A DNA stretch of 64,000 nucleotides, taken from the NCBI RefSeq assembly GCF_945859705.1, contig NC_079134.1, forward strand, positions 158,135,718-158,199,717, in the 5' to 3' direction. This document shows positions 1 through 12,362 of this stretch, one piece after another. How positions within the stretch are numbered: position 1 is the stretch's first letter; the number at the start of each line of letters is the position of its first letter. Made by a program: the position numbers and the translations under genes. The notes beneath the pieces are model-generated. The model was not told where the DNA came from. It was given only the letters and a program-made list of their open reading frames with translations, and made no database searches. This DNA comes from Episyrphus balteatus. Its lineage: Eukaryota > Arthropoda > Insecta > Diptera > Syrphidae.

Positions 1-2502
1 ATCAGAGTTCAGTTGAAACACAAAATAAAACATTTTTTTGAATGGTTAATGATCATATTAAACAAAATTTACACTCATTACTAAAATGTTAATGTCCACT
101 TTTCAGAAACCAATATTTGTTTGGACACAATATCCGTTCCTTCTTGTTAGTAATCTATCCATAGATATATTTGCAATCGAAATGCATCGTTCAAAATAAC
201 AAGAAAAAGGTGCAATTGGACAATACAATAAGCAAAAGGTCAAAATAAGCACATAGTTATGCAGTCTATGGATGTCTCGAGAAGTTGATCCGGATCTATA
301 CTTCTCCAACGGTCGATACTTAGTCAATTAATTCTAATTCTTATTCAAAACTTTCAAATTTAACACGATAATTGTCCACATAAATATCCCTCAACCAGAG
401 TTGCAAAATTGTAACAAAACATTTTTTGTCAAAGTGTGTGACTTAAAATGTGGCATTATTTCCATCCATGCGATTCAATATGTCTTCGGCGGTGGTGTTG
501 TAGGTACTACTTCGTATGTAGCCACATTCCACGTTTATTTAGTTATCATTTATCAAGCTTATCAATGTGCTTTTTAGACTTCATCTCAGCGACGACCGAC
601 GACTTGAATAGAGGTGTATACAAACATATCTGGGGTGATGCTGGAGGTTCTGCGCAATCACCCCACACTCCTTTTAGTTAGTACCTCTCAATACGAGTGA
701 TATCTAGCTTATTTATTTCTTTTGGTTATTTTTCGGTATAGCATAACCCAGTCTAACATTTGAAATCGATTAATCTCTACTTCTGTGCGTTGAGCGTCTT
801 GCATTGGAGTGTCTTTTTTTTTTTTTCAAAGCTGTTGCAGAGTTTAAGTCCATACTACTGTGCGCCACAAATTTTTTTTTTTGCTTGCTCTCCAGCTTCT
901 TTGCAACAAGTCACACTGCTGGAATGGTAAGATTGCATAACAAAACGAATCAAATCCCCATGAGTAAAAAAGACAGTTTTTTTTTTTTGTTGTATTTTTT
1001 GTTTATGTGAGTTGTTGGTTGTGGTGGCAAAAGGCAGACGAAGGATCGTGCGACATAAATGTAGTTCAGTAGTTCGATAAGGTTGTGGGCATCGGCACAA
1101 CCTCAAACAAACTATACTCGTATACCTTTGGAAATATACAGTTTTTATTTATAAAAATGTGTAGTTGTTTTTTGTTGATGCCATAGCAGAGTTGACAAGT
1201 GAGAGGGGAAAGAGCGCTGTTGCTGCTGAACCGTGTTACAGATTTCCCATTGAGTTTTTCTTAGTGGACTTTTTTGTGACAATTTTTGTTTTGTGTTATT
1301 TTTTTTTTCTTTCCATTTTTTTGTGACACTCTTAATTGCATCAGAGCTAATGATAATAACTGTCTTCTTGCCCTTGTTTTAAGAAGGCAAAAAAATAACA
1401 GATATTTTTGATTTGCATGGAAGAAATAATTGAGAAATAAATTATGTTTGTTTTCTTTGATCGTGTCAATAGAAATGTGAAGAAAATGGTTCCATATGGT
1501 AGGATATGGATCTGTTGTCTTTTGTTACTAGGTTTATAATAAGTCATTGGGGTTGAAAGAATGGTTTACTTTTTTTTTTTTGCAATTTCGGCTGTTATCG
1601 ACTGTGATTTTCGAAAAAAAATTTAAATTATTTAAAACCAAAAAAATGAAAAGTTTATTTGTCGTCTGTCTGTCACTGCATCAATAGCTTTCCTTTTTTC
1701 AGAGTTGACATCATAAAATGTCAGTTAGCCTCCTGGCTTTGGATTGTTTCCAGTTGCAGGTCAACTAAGTGTAGATGTTCTTGATTTTTAAAAACATTCA
1801 AATTGAAAATGAAGTCAATTGTTTCAAAAAATTAAAAACCTATAAAGTCAACAAATAATTTTCATTCATACATATGAAGTAAAAACTTATGTAAACATAC
1901 TATGTTTGTAAAAATTACAATAAATATAAACCCAAAATGTCGACTGTAACTGTTACATTATCTATGGTAAAAAATTTCAAACAACCACATATTTTTTTGT
2001 TTTTTTTTTTCGAGTTCGTTTGTCAACTCTTTTGTTTATAAATGAAAGCAAAATAAAAGAAGCAATATAAAGTAATGTTTGGTGATAAAAAATTGGTACA
2101 AGAAGCTTTTAACTGGGTTTCATTTTACTACATTTAAATTATTTATATATGTACAATTTGTGTAAAGTTTTTAATAGCAATGATGGAACCAATTCTTTTG
2201 AGTTTTTTTTTCCAAGATAGGTATTGCAATTCTGACTTTATTAATAGGAGATATTTTTGTAGTCAAAATGTCAAAGTCAAACCCCACTTATGGACTGACT
2301 ATTGGAAAACATTGATTTTTGAAATTTAATCAAAAAGCAATTCTTGTATGTTTTAATTGAATAAATTAACGACTACTAAAAACCACACTTTCGTAAAAGA
2401 TGTTGATAGAACATTTTCTGAGTCAGTGTTCTAAAAAAATATAAGAATATGTAAGAAATCTTCTATTGGTTACAAAAAATAAAATTATATAATCATTTTT
2501 AT
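1..2502. other. AT-rich non-coding DNA, no gene recognised
   Basis: Short open frames here are low-complexity (poly-F, poly-K) and lack conserved motifs. Many T8-T12 runs occur, for example near 815, 871, 980, 1300 and 1570. No tRNA, transposon end or splice-bounded exon was recognised. Confidence 0.7.
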
Positions 2503-2748
2503 CAAAAAAAACAAAACCGACTTCTATGATTCAAAACGGGGTTTTATGTTTTTTTTTTAATAGTTCCTATGGCTTTAACTGAACGAAATTGAAATGGGAC
2601 CACACTGTAGCCACTAGTTTTCCAATACAAAAAGAATTATCAAAATTGATTGACTCTGTCCAAAGTTATGCGGCAACAAACATAAAAAAAAAAAAAAAAA
2701 ATACAGACGAATTGAATACCTCCTCCTTTTTGGAAGTCGGTAAAAAAT
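2503..2748. repeat. Interspersed repeat with inverted ACCGACTTC ends
   Basis: The left side carries AAAACCGACTTC at 2513-2524 and the right side GGAAGTCGGTAAAAAA near 2731-2746, in inverted orientation. Next to the right end is CTCCTCCTTTTT; on the other strand this reads as the AAAAAGGAGGAGG block that, from memory, accompanies ACCGACTTC in a repeat widespread in Lepidoptera and other insects. An A18 run precedes ACAGACGAATTG near 2702. No coding capacity. Exact ends are uncertain. Confidence 0.55.
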
Positions 2749-4308
2749 AATAAATTAAACAATATATTTAAGTGGAAGTAAAATTCACAGTCTGGACAAA
2801 AATAGTATAAAATGAGTTTTAAAAATTTTTTTTCGCCTATTTTTTACTTTGAAATCGATAATTTCAAAAACAATTTGTTATAATATATTGATTTAAAAAT
2901 TATAATTAAATGTACAATTTTGCCTTTCGCAAATAGTATCATTTATTACTGTAAGTGTTGCCGTCGTTTTTTAATATTTTTTTTTTTTTAGAAAACTGCC
3001 CCTCCCACCCAAACGAGGAGAGATAGACCCCCCACCCATAGAATAAAATGATTGTATTGAACTCCTCTACAAAAACCCGTTATGAAATCCTTGTGCCCAA
3101 GTTATCCTACTATGTGCCAAAATAAAATTTGTGTTCTATGCCTAAAAGTTCGAATTTTTGTATCTGGGTTGAAATCGTAAGATATTTTTTTTTTAGTCAA
3201 TTTTGAACAGATTTTCATAAAAAATACCTCGTTTGATTTGGAAATAAATATTATTTTAGAATTTATTTTTAAAACAGCATGTCGTTATGAAAACATATAC
3301 TTTAAATTGATGTCGAAGTTGGGTAAATGACGAAAAAAATGGAATTTTTGAACTTTGTCAGCTTATAAATTCTAGGTGGTTTAATTGAATACAAATTTTA
3401 AATTCCTGTTATTGGTTTGGCTATTTTCCATGTCAATCATTATTGTATTGTTTCAGTAATTTACAAATGATTTCATTTCTTTCACGTTTTGTATCAATTT
3501 TTCAAAGTTCAAATTAAATTGTGCACTACGGCGTATGTGGAACATTTATTTTAAGAAATTTTTGTTGGCCAAAGAAAATTAGTATTTTGCTTATAGTAAA
3601 TAATAAAAATGAATTGATTTTTGTGACAACATTTCTCTAGTTGTTAGTCGCATATAAACTCCTTGTTTTTTAATGGACTTTTAAAATTTCGACCACTAAA
3701 ACTATTTGAAAAGTGGCATTTGTTATAAATTTGGTGGTTTTTGGTTTAATGTTATATATACTTTATACTTTTAATGTATACATTTACTTTAATTTTATAT
3801 ATAATTTTATTTGAGTTTTTAAAAAAAGTTTTTACTTCTGCCACAGGTCACTTTCAGAATTAATGTAAGTTTGATCATGAAATATTTATATTTATTACGT
3901 AAGAGCAATCCAGTAAGTAATTTGTTTATAGAACAATATTAAATTAACCACACAATACAATTATACCACCCGTTTTTTTTTTTTTTTTTTTCTTCTTAAA
4001 ATGCCCCTCAGGCAAGGTTGTTTTGTTTGTTCTATATGAATATTTTTTGTTCGTTTTTAATTTGCAACTAAATGCTGCAGTTGTTGCAGTCAGTGGTGGT
4101 GCAAAATCTCAAGAATATCTCTGCTACAATCCGTTTATAGTAATTTTGTTCTTTTATATTTTCTTATACAATTCAAAGCACCAGTCACTATGAGCAAAGC
4201 CAGAGAGTTCTATATTCCAAGGTCTTCGCCTTCTATAAATGTAGCAATTGTACCACAAAAGTTTTTTTTTTACAAATGTAGGTATATGGTGCTTTGGTGT
4301 CTTTGCAG
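2749..4308. other. AT-rich non-coding DNA with two small repeat traces
   Basis: No gene seen. A C-rich patch at about 2995-3040 (GAAAACTGCCCCTCCCACC) resembles a block on the opposite strand at about 54118-54146. At 3521-3551 the words CACTACGGCGTATGTGGAAC and ACATTTATTTT resemble 12146-12175. A long T run lies at about 3973-3992. Confidence 0.6.
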
Positions 4309-4371
4309 TCTAGCAGCAAAACGTAAAAGATATCAAAATGGGCGTCGAATCTAGTGCGATTCGTATCTCCG
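4309..4371 (+). CDS. Putative start-codon exon of an unrecognised gene
   Basis: An acceptor-like CTTTGGTGTCTTTGCAG ends at 4308. The exon would run 4309-4371 and be followed by the donor-like GTAAAG at 4372. Translation would start at 4338 in a strong insect context (ATCAAAATGG) and give MGVESSAIRIS plus one base of the next codon (phase 1). The coding part is clearly less AT-rich than its surroundings. The product is not recognised: only 11 residues are available. Joined directly to the next candidate exon (5317-5431), the frame would run 32 more codons and stop, so either they belong to different transcripts or the pairing is wrong. Splice-like signals are common by chance in this AT-rich DNA. 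Confidence 0.3.
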
Positions 4372-5316
4372 GTAAAGCATTATTAATTTGCTATGCAAAA
4401 AGTACTACACTAAATCATTATAGTTTGTATACAGTTTTTTTTAAGTAACTCTAAGTACATACTCTACACACCTGATGTAGATCTATGGTTTTGCTTTTTT
4501 TGTATCTTATCGCACCTTATAGTTTAGGAAATGAAATGTAATAACTGCAATTGTGCAAGGTTTAGAAAGGTTAAATAGTTTTTACACCATTCGGTGCTCT
4601 TGAATATTTTAGAATTCTTTGCAACAAAAAAATAAAACCTGTTGAAAACAATGTTTCCTGTTACAGCCAATAGCTTTTTAAAAATTATGTTTTCTAACTA
4701 AATGTGTGTCTTGTATCTTGTAAAAGACACTATTTAATTAAAATTAAAAAAAAACTGAAAAAACTTACAACAGCAATAAATTTAAATATAAATTAGAGTC
4801 GTCATTATGAGTTACAAACCCTGATTTGCCATGTGTGTTAGCCTTTTTGATCCCCAAATGATCTCATTTGGCTTTCATAAAAGCATAAAATTTAGTATTT
4901 TACCTCAAATTTACCTGAAATGCACTTTTTTATCCCCGCACAACAAAATGATTTATATCGATGGACGTGAAATTAGACATTCCACTATGCCATTTGGACA
5001 CGAAGCGCGCGTCGCTGACGCTAGAGTATCCCAGACCTCAGAGTCTCAGCTCAGACCCCAAACCAAAACAGCCTCTCAATGATGTCGTCTATGAATGTGA
5101 AATTCGATCGTTTGGCAAAAACAGATTTTTATGTCACTTAAATTGGCCATTACAAACATTTTATTTTATATAATCAAATTTAATTAACATAAAAGTTGTT
5201 AGACTTAGAGTACTCTCGTTGATAGATGATGTTCACGCGCGCTCATTGCCTCAGAAGTAGCCGGCAAACACACATCTCTCTCTTTTAAAAAAGGTGATAT
5301 TTTTTGTGACTTTCAG

Positions 5317-5431
5317 GATTCAAAACAAAAAATTGCACCACCTGCTTTACAATTACAACAACAACACCACCAACAACAAAACACTATTACACTACACAAA
5401 AAATCTCTTTATAACAAGTGTTTGGAAAAAC
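5317..5431 (+). CDS. Putative Gln-rich coding exon
   Basis: The acceptor-like TTTTTGTGACTTTCAG ends at 5316 and a donor-like GTAAGC starts at 5432. In frame 0 the 115 bases encode a Gln/His-rich stretch (starts DSKQKIAPPALQ, then LQQQHHQQQN) followed by a basic, Lys/Leu-rich end (SLYNKCLEKR). The frame stays open past the donor to a TGA at 5476. CAA/CAC runs like this are common in insect regulatory proteins but also arise as microsatellites in non-coding DNA. No family is recognised. The start exon candidate 1 kb upstream ends in phase 1, which would put this exon in a different, Thr-rich frame that hits a stop. Confidence 0.28.
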
Positions 5432-5929
5432 GTAAGCAAATCGTGAAATTGAGCAGACAAATTAGGATGTCCAAGTGAAAGTGATGAGGAAACGCAATCA
5501 TATTTGTTTGGACAAGTCAACCACATAGATGAAAGGCAGTTTAGTATTATAAGAGTGGAAGAAGTTATGTTGCAACTTAAATATGCAAATGATGCAATAA
5601 TTTACACTGTTTATACACAGCATGTTGCTTAAAGGTGTGCAATTTAGGCTTTTAAAAGATTATCCGGGATTTTAAACAGATTATCCGGGTACATCATAGA
5701 TGTTTTTTTTTTTTTTTTTTTGAAAATAAAAATGACAATTTAGCACACGAAACAGTTTTTTGATGAGCTTATAGTTTGCCACGCCAAAAAAATTGAAAGT
5801 AGTATTTTAGATTGGAATGTAGTTTGCTTCTAAAATGGTTAACTTTTTATGAAAGATATAGGAGAAAATTTAGTTTTCTAATTAGTTTCTTTTTGCACTT
5901 TAGTACACACACATGCAAACCAAAACTCA
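5432..5929. other. Non-coding spacer
   Basis: No gene seen. The 12-mer AGATTATCCGGG occurs twice as direct repeats near 5657 and 5678. A T20 run lies at about 5702-5721. Confidence 0.5.
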
Positions 5930-6800
5930 GAAATAACACGTAAATCGCAGTCGAAATTCGCAGATTTCAGTCAAAGTACAGCTTTTTAGTCTCAAGAGAA
6001 ATTTACAAACCTCTCACAAAATTGGTTAATCGCGTGCGAAAGTGAAAAACTTCTTGCAAAAGTGATAAATCTCAATCAAAATTGCAAATCACTACATGAA
6101 ACTTTCAAAATTTATACGAAAATCTTAATTTTTCATCTCGTACATCTCTTACGAAACTGGTAATTTGCTTGCAAAACTGTTAAATCTCAGTTAAAACTGG
6201 CAAAAAACTGGCAAAACTCAAAAATAACTGGTTAATCCCAGTTCTCAGCCAAGTAAGTCTCAAAATTGCAAACTGGTTTATCACTTGCGAAATTGGTAAA
6301 TCTCGTACAAATCTGTCAAAAATGGCAAACCTCAGAAAAAACAGCTTTTTACTTTCTTGCAAAAATAACAAACTACTTGCGAAACTAATAATTCTCAGAA
6401 GAAATAGGTAAAATTTTTAAGAGCTAAATTCTTCGCAAATTGGTAAATCTTATGCAAAAATAGCAAAACTCTTGCAAAACAAAATATAAGTAAAAAAATA
6501 AGACAAAACTGAAAAATATCAGAAGGAAATGTTAATTTTCTTGCGCAACTCGTAAATCTTTTGCAAAACTGGCAAATCCCAGAAAAACATGGTATTTCCA
6601 GCCAATATTCGGTCTTCTCGATCAAAACACAGCTGGTGACTCTTTTGCAAAACTGGCAAATCACTTCCAAATAACTCTCAGTAAAAGCTAGTAAGACCCT
6701 TGGGATGGCAATGTCTTGTGCAATTTTGGCAAAGAAAAAACTGGCAATTCATTCTGCAAAACTAATAAACCTTGGTTAAAACTGAAAAATCTCAGAAGAA
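5930..6800. repeat. Degenerate short-period tandem array (about 20-25 bp units)
   Basis: For about 870 bp the sequence cycles irregularly through variants of CTTGCAAAACTGGTAAATCT and CTCAGAAAAAACTGGCAAA. Clear copies lie near 6169-6200, 6285-6305, 6557-6580 and 6645-6662. Units have drifted and differ in length, so this is an old minisatellite or satellite fragment. The open frames across it are by-products of the repeat (period near a multiple of three, poor in stops on one strand). Confidence 0.75.
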
Positions 6801-9800
6801 ACTGGACAGTTTTTCTCTGAGTGACCCATCTGCCAAAAATAATCATATAGCTCTCAAACCCATTGTTGCAGTACTCGTAAGCTCTTCCAAGCCAAAGCTA
6901 CTGAAAAAAGTCTTGAATTTCAACAACTTAATCTATGTTTTCATATATCATAGATCATATTGGACCTCTTTGATATATAAAAAAAAAACCGCATTAACCG
7001 CTCCATCGAAAATGTCAATCACCAATAAATAAAAAAAAAAAAAACTTCAAACGAACTTCCTATAAACTTGTTATTATTCCAAAATAACCATAACTTTACA
7101 AGTTCCTCTAAGACATCATAAATTTGTCATAATCTTTTTCCTTTTGTTGTTACTCTCTTTATATTTTTCTTTTCACTAAGCCTATTATAATGGTAAAAGA
7201 AAGGTAAAAAATAATAGACCACTTCTAACCATCAATCATATCATCGACACAAAGAAAAAAAGACTTTGCTTACATTTTCATTATTATTATTATTTTTTTT
7301 TTTTTCAAATTTATTATACAAAAAGATAATCTAAACAACTACTTTCCATTGTGGTCTATAAGCTTAAACAAGACTTAAAGGTTATAACATAAAAACATGG
7401 CATGAATAATGACAAAATATGTATAAAGACATCCCCTTGGGAGAAAATAAGTCAACAATATACTCTATTATAAGCGGTTTAAGCCACAGAAGACAGAATG
7501 TATGTATAAATTGATGACATTTTTATTTGGCATTACGTTACGTTTCATCTTTCTACGTAAACAACGAAAGTGTCATCTCTATGATTTTTGAACGCCCATT
7601 GCGGCTGGGCTGCTGCACCCTTTAATACAATTATTTATTAATAATATTTTATTTTATGAAATCTGAATTGATGATGTTATTTGTTTATTTATTCATGACA
7701 TTATTTAAATTTCCGTCTTTTTGGACTCTCTTGAGTATCAATTTTAGTCCGATATTTTGAATTTATTACAATGATTATATGAGTGTTAATGGTGTATCTG
7801 CTGTTACGTCTTCAGAGAGATTCAAACTGTCAAACTTTTGTGGTTTACAGTTACAGTTTATTCAAATTAACACCTACGTTAAATGAATATAATTAATTTA
7901 TAAATATTTTGAGTTTTCTTGTTATAAAAGGTGTGTTTAAATGCGTTTACATCAATTTTATAGTTTGACAACGAATTTCATGAGAAACAATTTTTCTCTT
8001 TCTTCAAAGAAGAACTGTCATCATCTGTCAAAACAGGACTTATTCTTATGTTACCAACCCTAAAGATAACATTAAAATGAAATACATTGCTTGTGGTCGA
8101 TTTCTGTTTAAAAGTTTAGAAAGTTTTAGATTTTACGAATAATTCAAACTCATGCCCTTCCCAGATTTGTATCAATCATTTTTGCTTTAACCGAAATTTA
8201 TCTTTCCATTCAATCACACTGAAATTAAAAATAGAATTTTAAAACATTTTTATAAACAGAAAAGGCAAAAGTTGTGATAGACAAACATCTACATTAACGC
8301 GTTCAGCGATTAATTTATTAGATATTTATTACTGTTTGCTGATGCCATAAACAAAAATCAATTTGAACCTAGTTTTCTCTTTTTATAAAATGATTTCTAT
8401 ATGCCTATTCAAGTCGATTGGTTGATACAAATCTTACTGATAAAACACAACATTGTAATATTTTTTTTTGTAAAAAAAAAATAATAAAAAAAACTGCTAC
8501 ATATGAAAACATGGCAGGCAACTTTTCTGACAACTTAAACATTTTTTTTTAACTTTTAGCTCTCATTTAATGTCAAGGTAGATAGCTTGTTTGGTATATA
8601 AGCGATTATAGATTGATATGCAAAGATGTATGAAAAATAAAATAAACATTGACTGTAATTATCTTTAAATTAAAAATGACATTTAATGTAAATATTCACA
8701 AATTTTGGTTCCAAATGCATTGAACACATTAATAGTTTTTTTTTATCAGAAAAATATTAAGATTTCCACAACCGTTTTGCTAGTTAACAACTGTTTAGAA
8801 ATATTATATTTAATAGGAATTGACATTTCTGGTTTTAGATTTATGTCTCTTTTCATTTATCACTTGGGATTTTAATAAAGTAAACGAACAGAACTATTCA
8901 CAGCTTTACTCAGTAAATTATTGTTTTCATCAGTTTGTGTGTTCATTCTATTTCGGAATTTGTACTAAACGAAACAAATTTCTACTGACAAATAGTTTGA
9001 AGGTTATATTAATAGTTTGAAATAAATTAGTCAATGTAAACCCCCCCTAAATACGAAGATCTTTACGTCACGTCGTGTTGCTAGATCAAAAATGTTCACC
9101 AAAGTGACATTGAACCAATTTATGCATTTGTAAATTTACACACATCAATCATCCTCCATTAAAAATTTTAAATTCATTTCAAAAACCTTATTTTTAAAAC
9201 AATTATCTTTGCACTTGACACAACTATGACATTTCCCTGTTTGCTTCACTTAAAAGTTCATTACAAGAAATATAACTCTTGACAGATTGTGTCAATGTCA
9301 ATGAACCACTTAAACTTATCTTTTTCTACACATTTTTGCCTGAACCCTAGTGTTTATTCTTACTTATTGGTACCTTATTAAAATAACTTAAACCAAATCA
9401 CAACAAGTTTAATGTAGTTTTAATAGAGTTCATTTTACAAATATCAACTCATTAAAAGTGACATTTCAAGGTTCAAATACTACAAACAAAAGGGCCTCTT
9501 CTCTTCTGTCATTCCAATAAGCATACCTTTTGTTATTATGTAAATTATTATGTCATCTTCCACACACATGACAAAAATATATTAATTAACTTATTCATCT
9601 TCCAAAAAAAAAAGAAAAGAAAAAAAAAATGAAACGGGATCGTTGACATAATGCTTCTATAATTATGTTAAGATGATCAACAAAAGATTTTGAAGAACAC
9701 TCAATTTAAAATCTTGTGTTAATGACATTGTTTGTCTGTCAAAGTTAAGTCTCTTTCTTCTTCTTCTATACTCCTGCTTATTTCTGCGTCAATGAATGGA

Positions 9801-12136
9801 ATTATTATTCATGTTCATATTAGTACCGTAATTAACAGAAAGCCATGGTATCTTAAGCGTCTTCACATCTGCTACTTGTGTTCGTGTGAAAATTAACAGC
9901 TATACCTAAACAATAAAGACAACTTTGACAATTTGCAAGTTAATGTCATTGTTATGTCTGGTTTCGTTGGAATACAACGACCGCTGCTGTTGTTAAATTT
10001 TTATCTTCATTAGACACAAGACACAAATTTCGTGAAGGGAAAGTGCATCCCAATTAATTTCTATCTGGTAGGTTGATGTTTGTCTCTCATGTCCCTCTTG
10101 CTTTTATATCCAGCAATGACAGCCAGCTGACAAACACGTTCTCTGTTACACTAACTACATGTTCCTTTTCACTTTTTTGTTATGTTGTTTGTTAAAAAAT
10201 TGGAAATTGGAAGTCTCTCATGTTGTGTTTTGTGCCCTCTGAGTGTGTAAGCCATACTGTAAAAGAAATCCTTCTCCTACGCTACTATAATCAACCATAG
10301 AGTATAGATAACAGCGCACAATGTCAATGGAGAAATTTATACCCACTGTGTTGCCTGCCAGAAAATGTATGCAATTAATTCCCTTGGCCAAAAAGTGAAA
10401 ATTCACCAAATCAGTGATCCAATCATTTTGTGTGCAGGTGTTTGCTTAAAAAAAGAAAATTGTCAACAAAGACATATATTTTCACTGTTTTTTGTCAAAT
10501 GAAAATGTTATTTGTGAAAGAGGTTGTCACATGCGATTTCAACGAAAGTTCAACAGTTTAACGGTTGTCTTATTCAACTGTCAAAAGGATGTGCTTTCTG
10601 AACACATCCCCTTTTGACATTATCGTTAGTTTTTTTTTTTTTTTTAAGACCTTAAAGTGTAAACCCACAAGCATCGCTTTTGCAATATGTCACCCGCTCC
10701 ACCTACATGTCAGTAGGTTATCATCCCAATTGTCACTTTTGATCAAGATCTCAGGACACAAATTTTGTGTTTAGCAAAGCAATGGTGGCGGTAAAGGTAT
10801 TATGACAAACCGGTGCGGTATAAGTTGCATCGGACCGTATCATATGTTGTATATGCATGAAAAAAAAACAAGTTGTTACGTTGACATTTCACCATTTTCA
10901 CATTAATCAACGAGCGCTGCGCGCTTGCTTAAGCTCGCGGTTAGATTTTCACTCTTGAGAAATTCATTGGGGTTCTCTTAATTGTTTTTATCGCCATCGT
11001 CGTCGTTGTCGTCAGGGTAATGAACTAATGTCACTATTTACTACAAGTGCGAGTGTTAAATTACCAAAACTCGCGTTTTGCTAAAAATATCTTCAGACAC
11101 GTTTTGTGCATGCGTTGTTTATAGTTTATAGTTTGATGGCATATATGGGTTTATACAAATAAGAGTGATTTGTGTAAATTGCAAGAATTAATTAAAATTA
11201 ATTTTATTAGGAAGCGTAAAGCGTAGAGTTGCTGAACTTTACAACAATTTTTTTTTTTGTTGAAATTTATGAGACAATCTTATAATTAGATTTTATTGAA
11301 ATATTTGATTATCTATTTTTTTTTTTTTATTTATTAAATTGGTAATTTTATTTGAATTTATTTCCTTTTGATATTTTATAAACTGGGTGGAACAGAATTA
11401 TTATTATAATTATGTTCATATCGATAGTTCAAGTATCAAAGTGTCACCTATAATCCTGTCAAATTGCGATTATGACAAGACACAAGTCGTTATGGTAATT
11501 TTTTTTTCTTTTTCACAAGCAGATGGCGGATGGTTGCAAGATATTTTATTGAATGATTTTTACAATTTAATGATCGACTTTAATGAGAAGTGTTATTAAG
11601 GTTGACGTAATTGGTTGTTTCTTTAGGAACCTGTCAAAAGCATTCAAATATAATTGATGGTAGTTTTGAAAGAAAGGTTAAAGAAGATGTGAATTAAGGT
11701 AGTGCACACATTATTATTTTATTCACATTTTGATTTAAATGGCAAGTTTGATATGGCAAGAATGATATGCTAACTTTTAATTGATTTAACTTACATACCT
11801 ACTAAGTTACCGGTAATTTTCTATTTGCATTATTATTGCGAACTCATGCAAAAGTGCAATTAAAAGTAATTCTATAAATATTCTTATTTTTTTTATAATT
11901 TGCTAGCATAGATAAAGATCTTTTCTTTGATTTATGTTTAAATTGTGGCAAGCAAATTACTTCCATGTACTTTGTTTGTATTTGTGGTGGCTTATATATT
12001 AGCGCCATTCTATTTGCTAGGCAATTAACAATCTGGTCAGGAGATTTCAATGGATCATCCTCTCAAAAAATGTAATGTAAAATGATGTCATCTGTAGCAA
12101 AATTTGTAAATTTGTATCATGTTCAAAAATTTAAAC
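6801..12136. other. Long AT-rich non-coding stretch
   Basis: No gene or transposon end was recognised over 5.3 kb. TGACA/TGTCA words are strikingly frequent, for example near 7529, 8018, 8680, 9103, 9229, 9456, 9723 and 10127. A short GC-rich palindrome-like patch (CGAGCGCTGCGCGCTTG) lies at 10911-10927. Confidence 0.6.
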
Positions 12137-12362
12137 ATAAAGGGTCACTGCGGCGTATGCGTAACATTTTTTTTTTGCTAAAATATAACTTGCATTATAG
12201 AAAGGATCAGAACAGCAGATCACTGAGTCATTAGCAAGCCTCACTAAGAACTACTTTAATCAAGATAATGGAGCACACGAGGCAGTGTGCTGACGTGGAA
12301 ACAGAAAGGAATGAAAAAGAAATATTTTAATCTTCTTCATTTTTGAATAAACTTTTTAAATC

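Noticed and set aside
6180..6670. Minus-strand frames with repeated ICQFCKRFTSC segments
   Set aside because: By-products of the degenerate tandem array, not cysteine-rich proteins.
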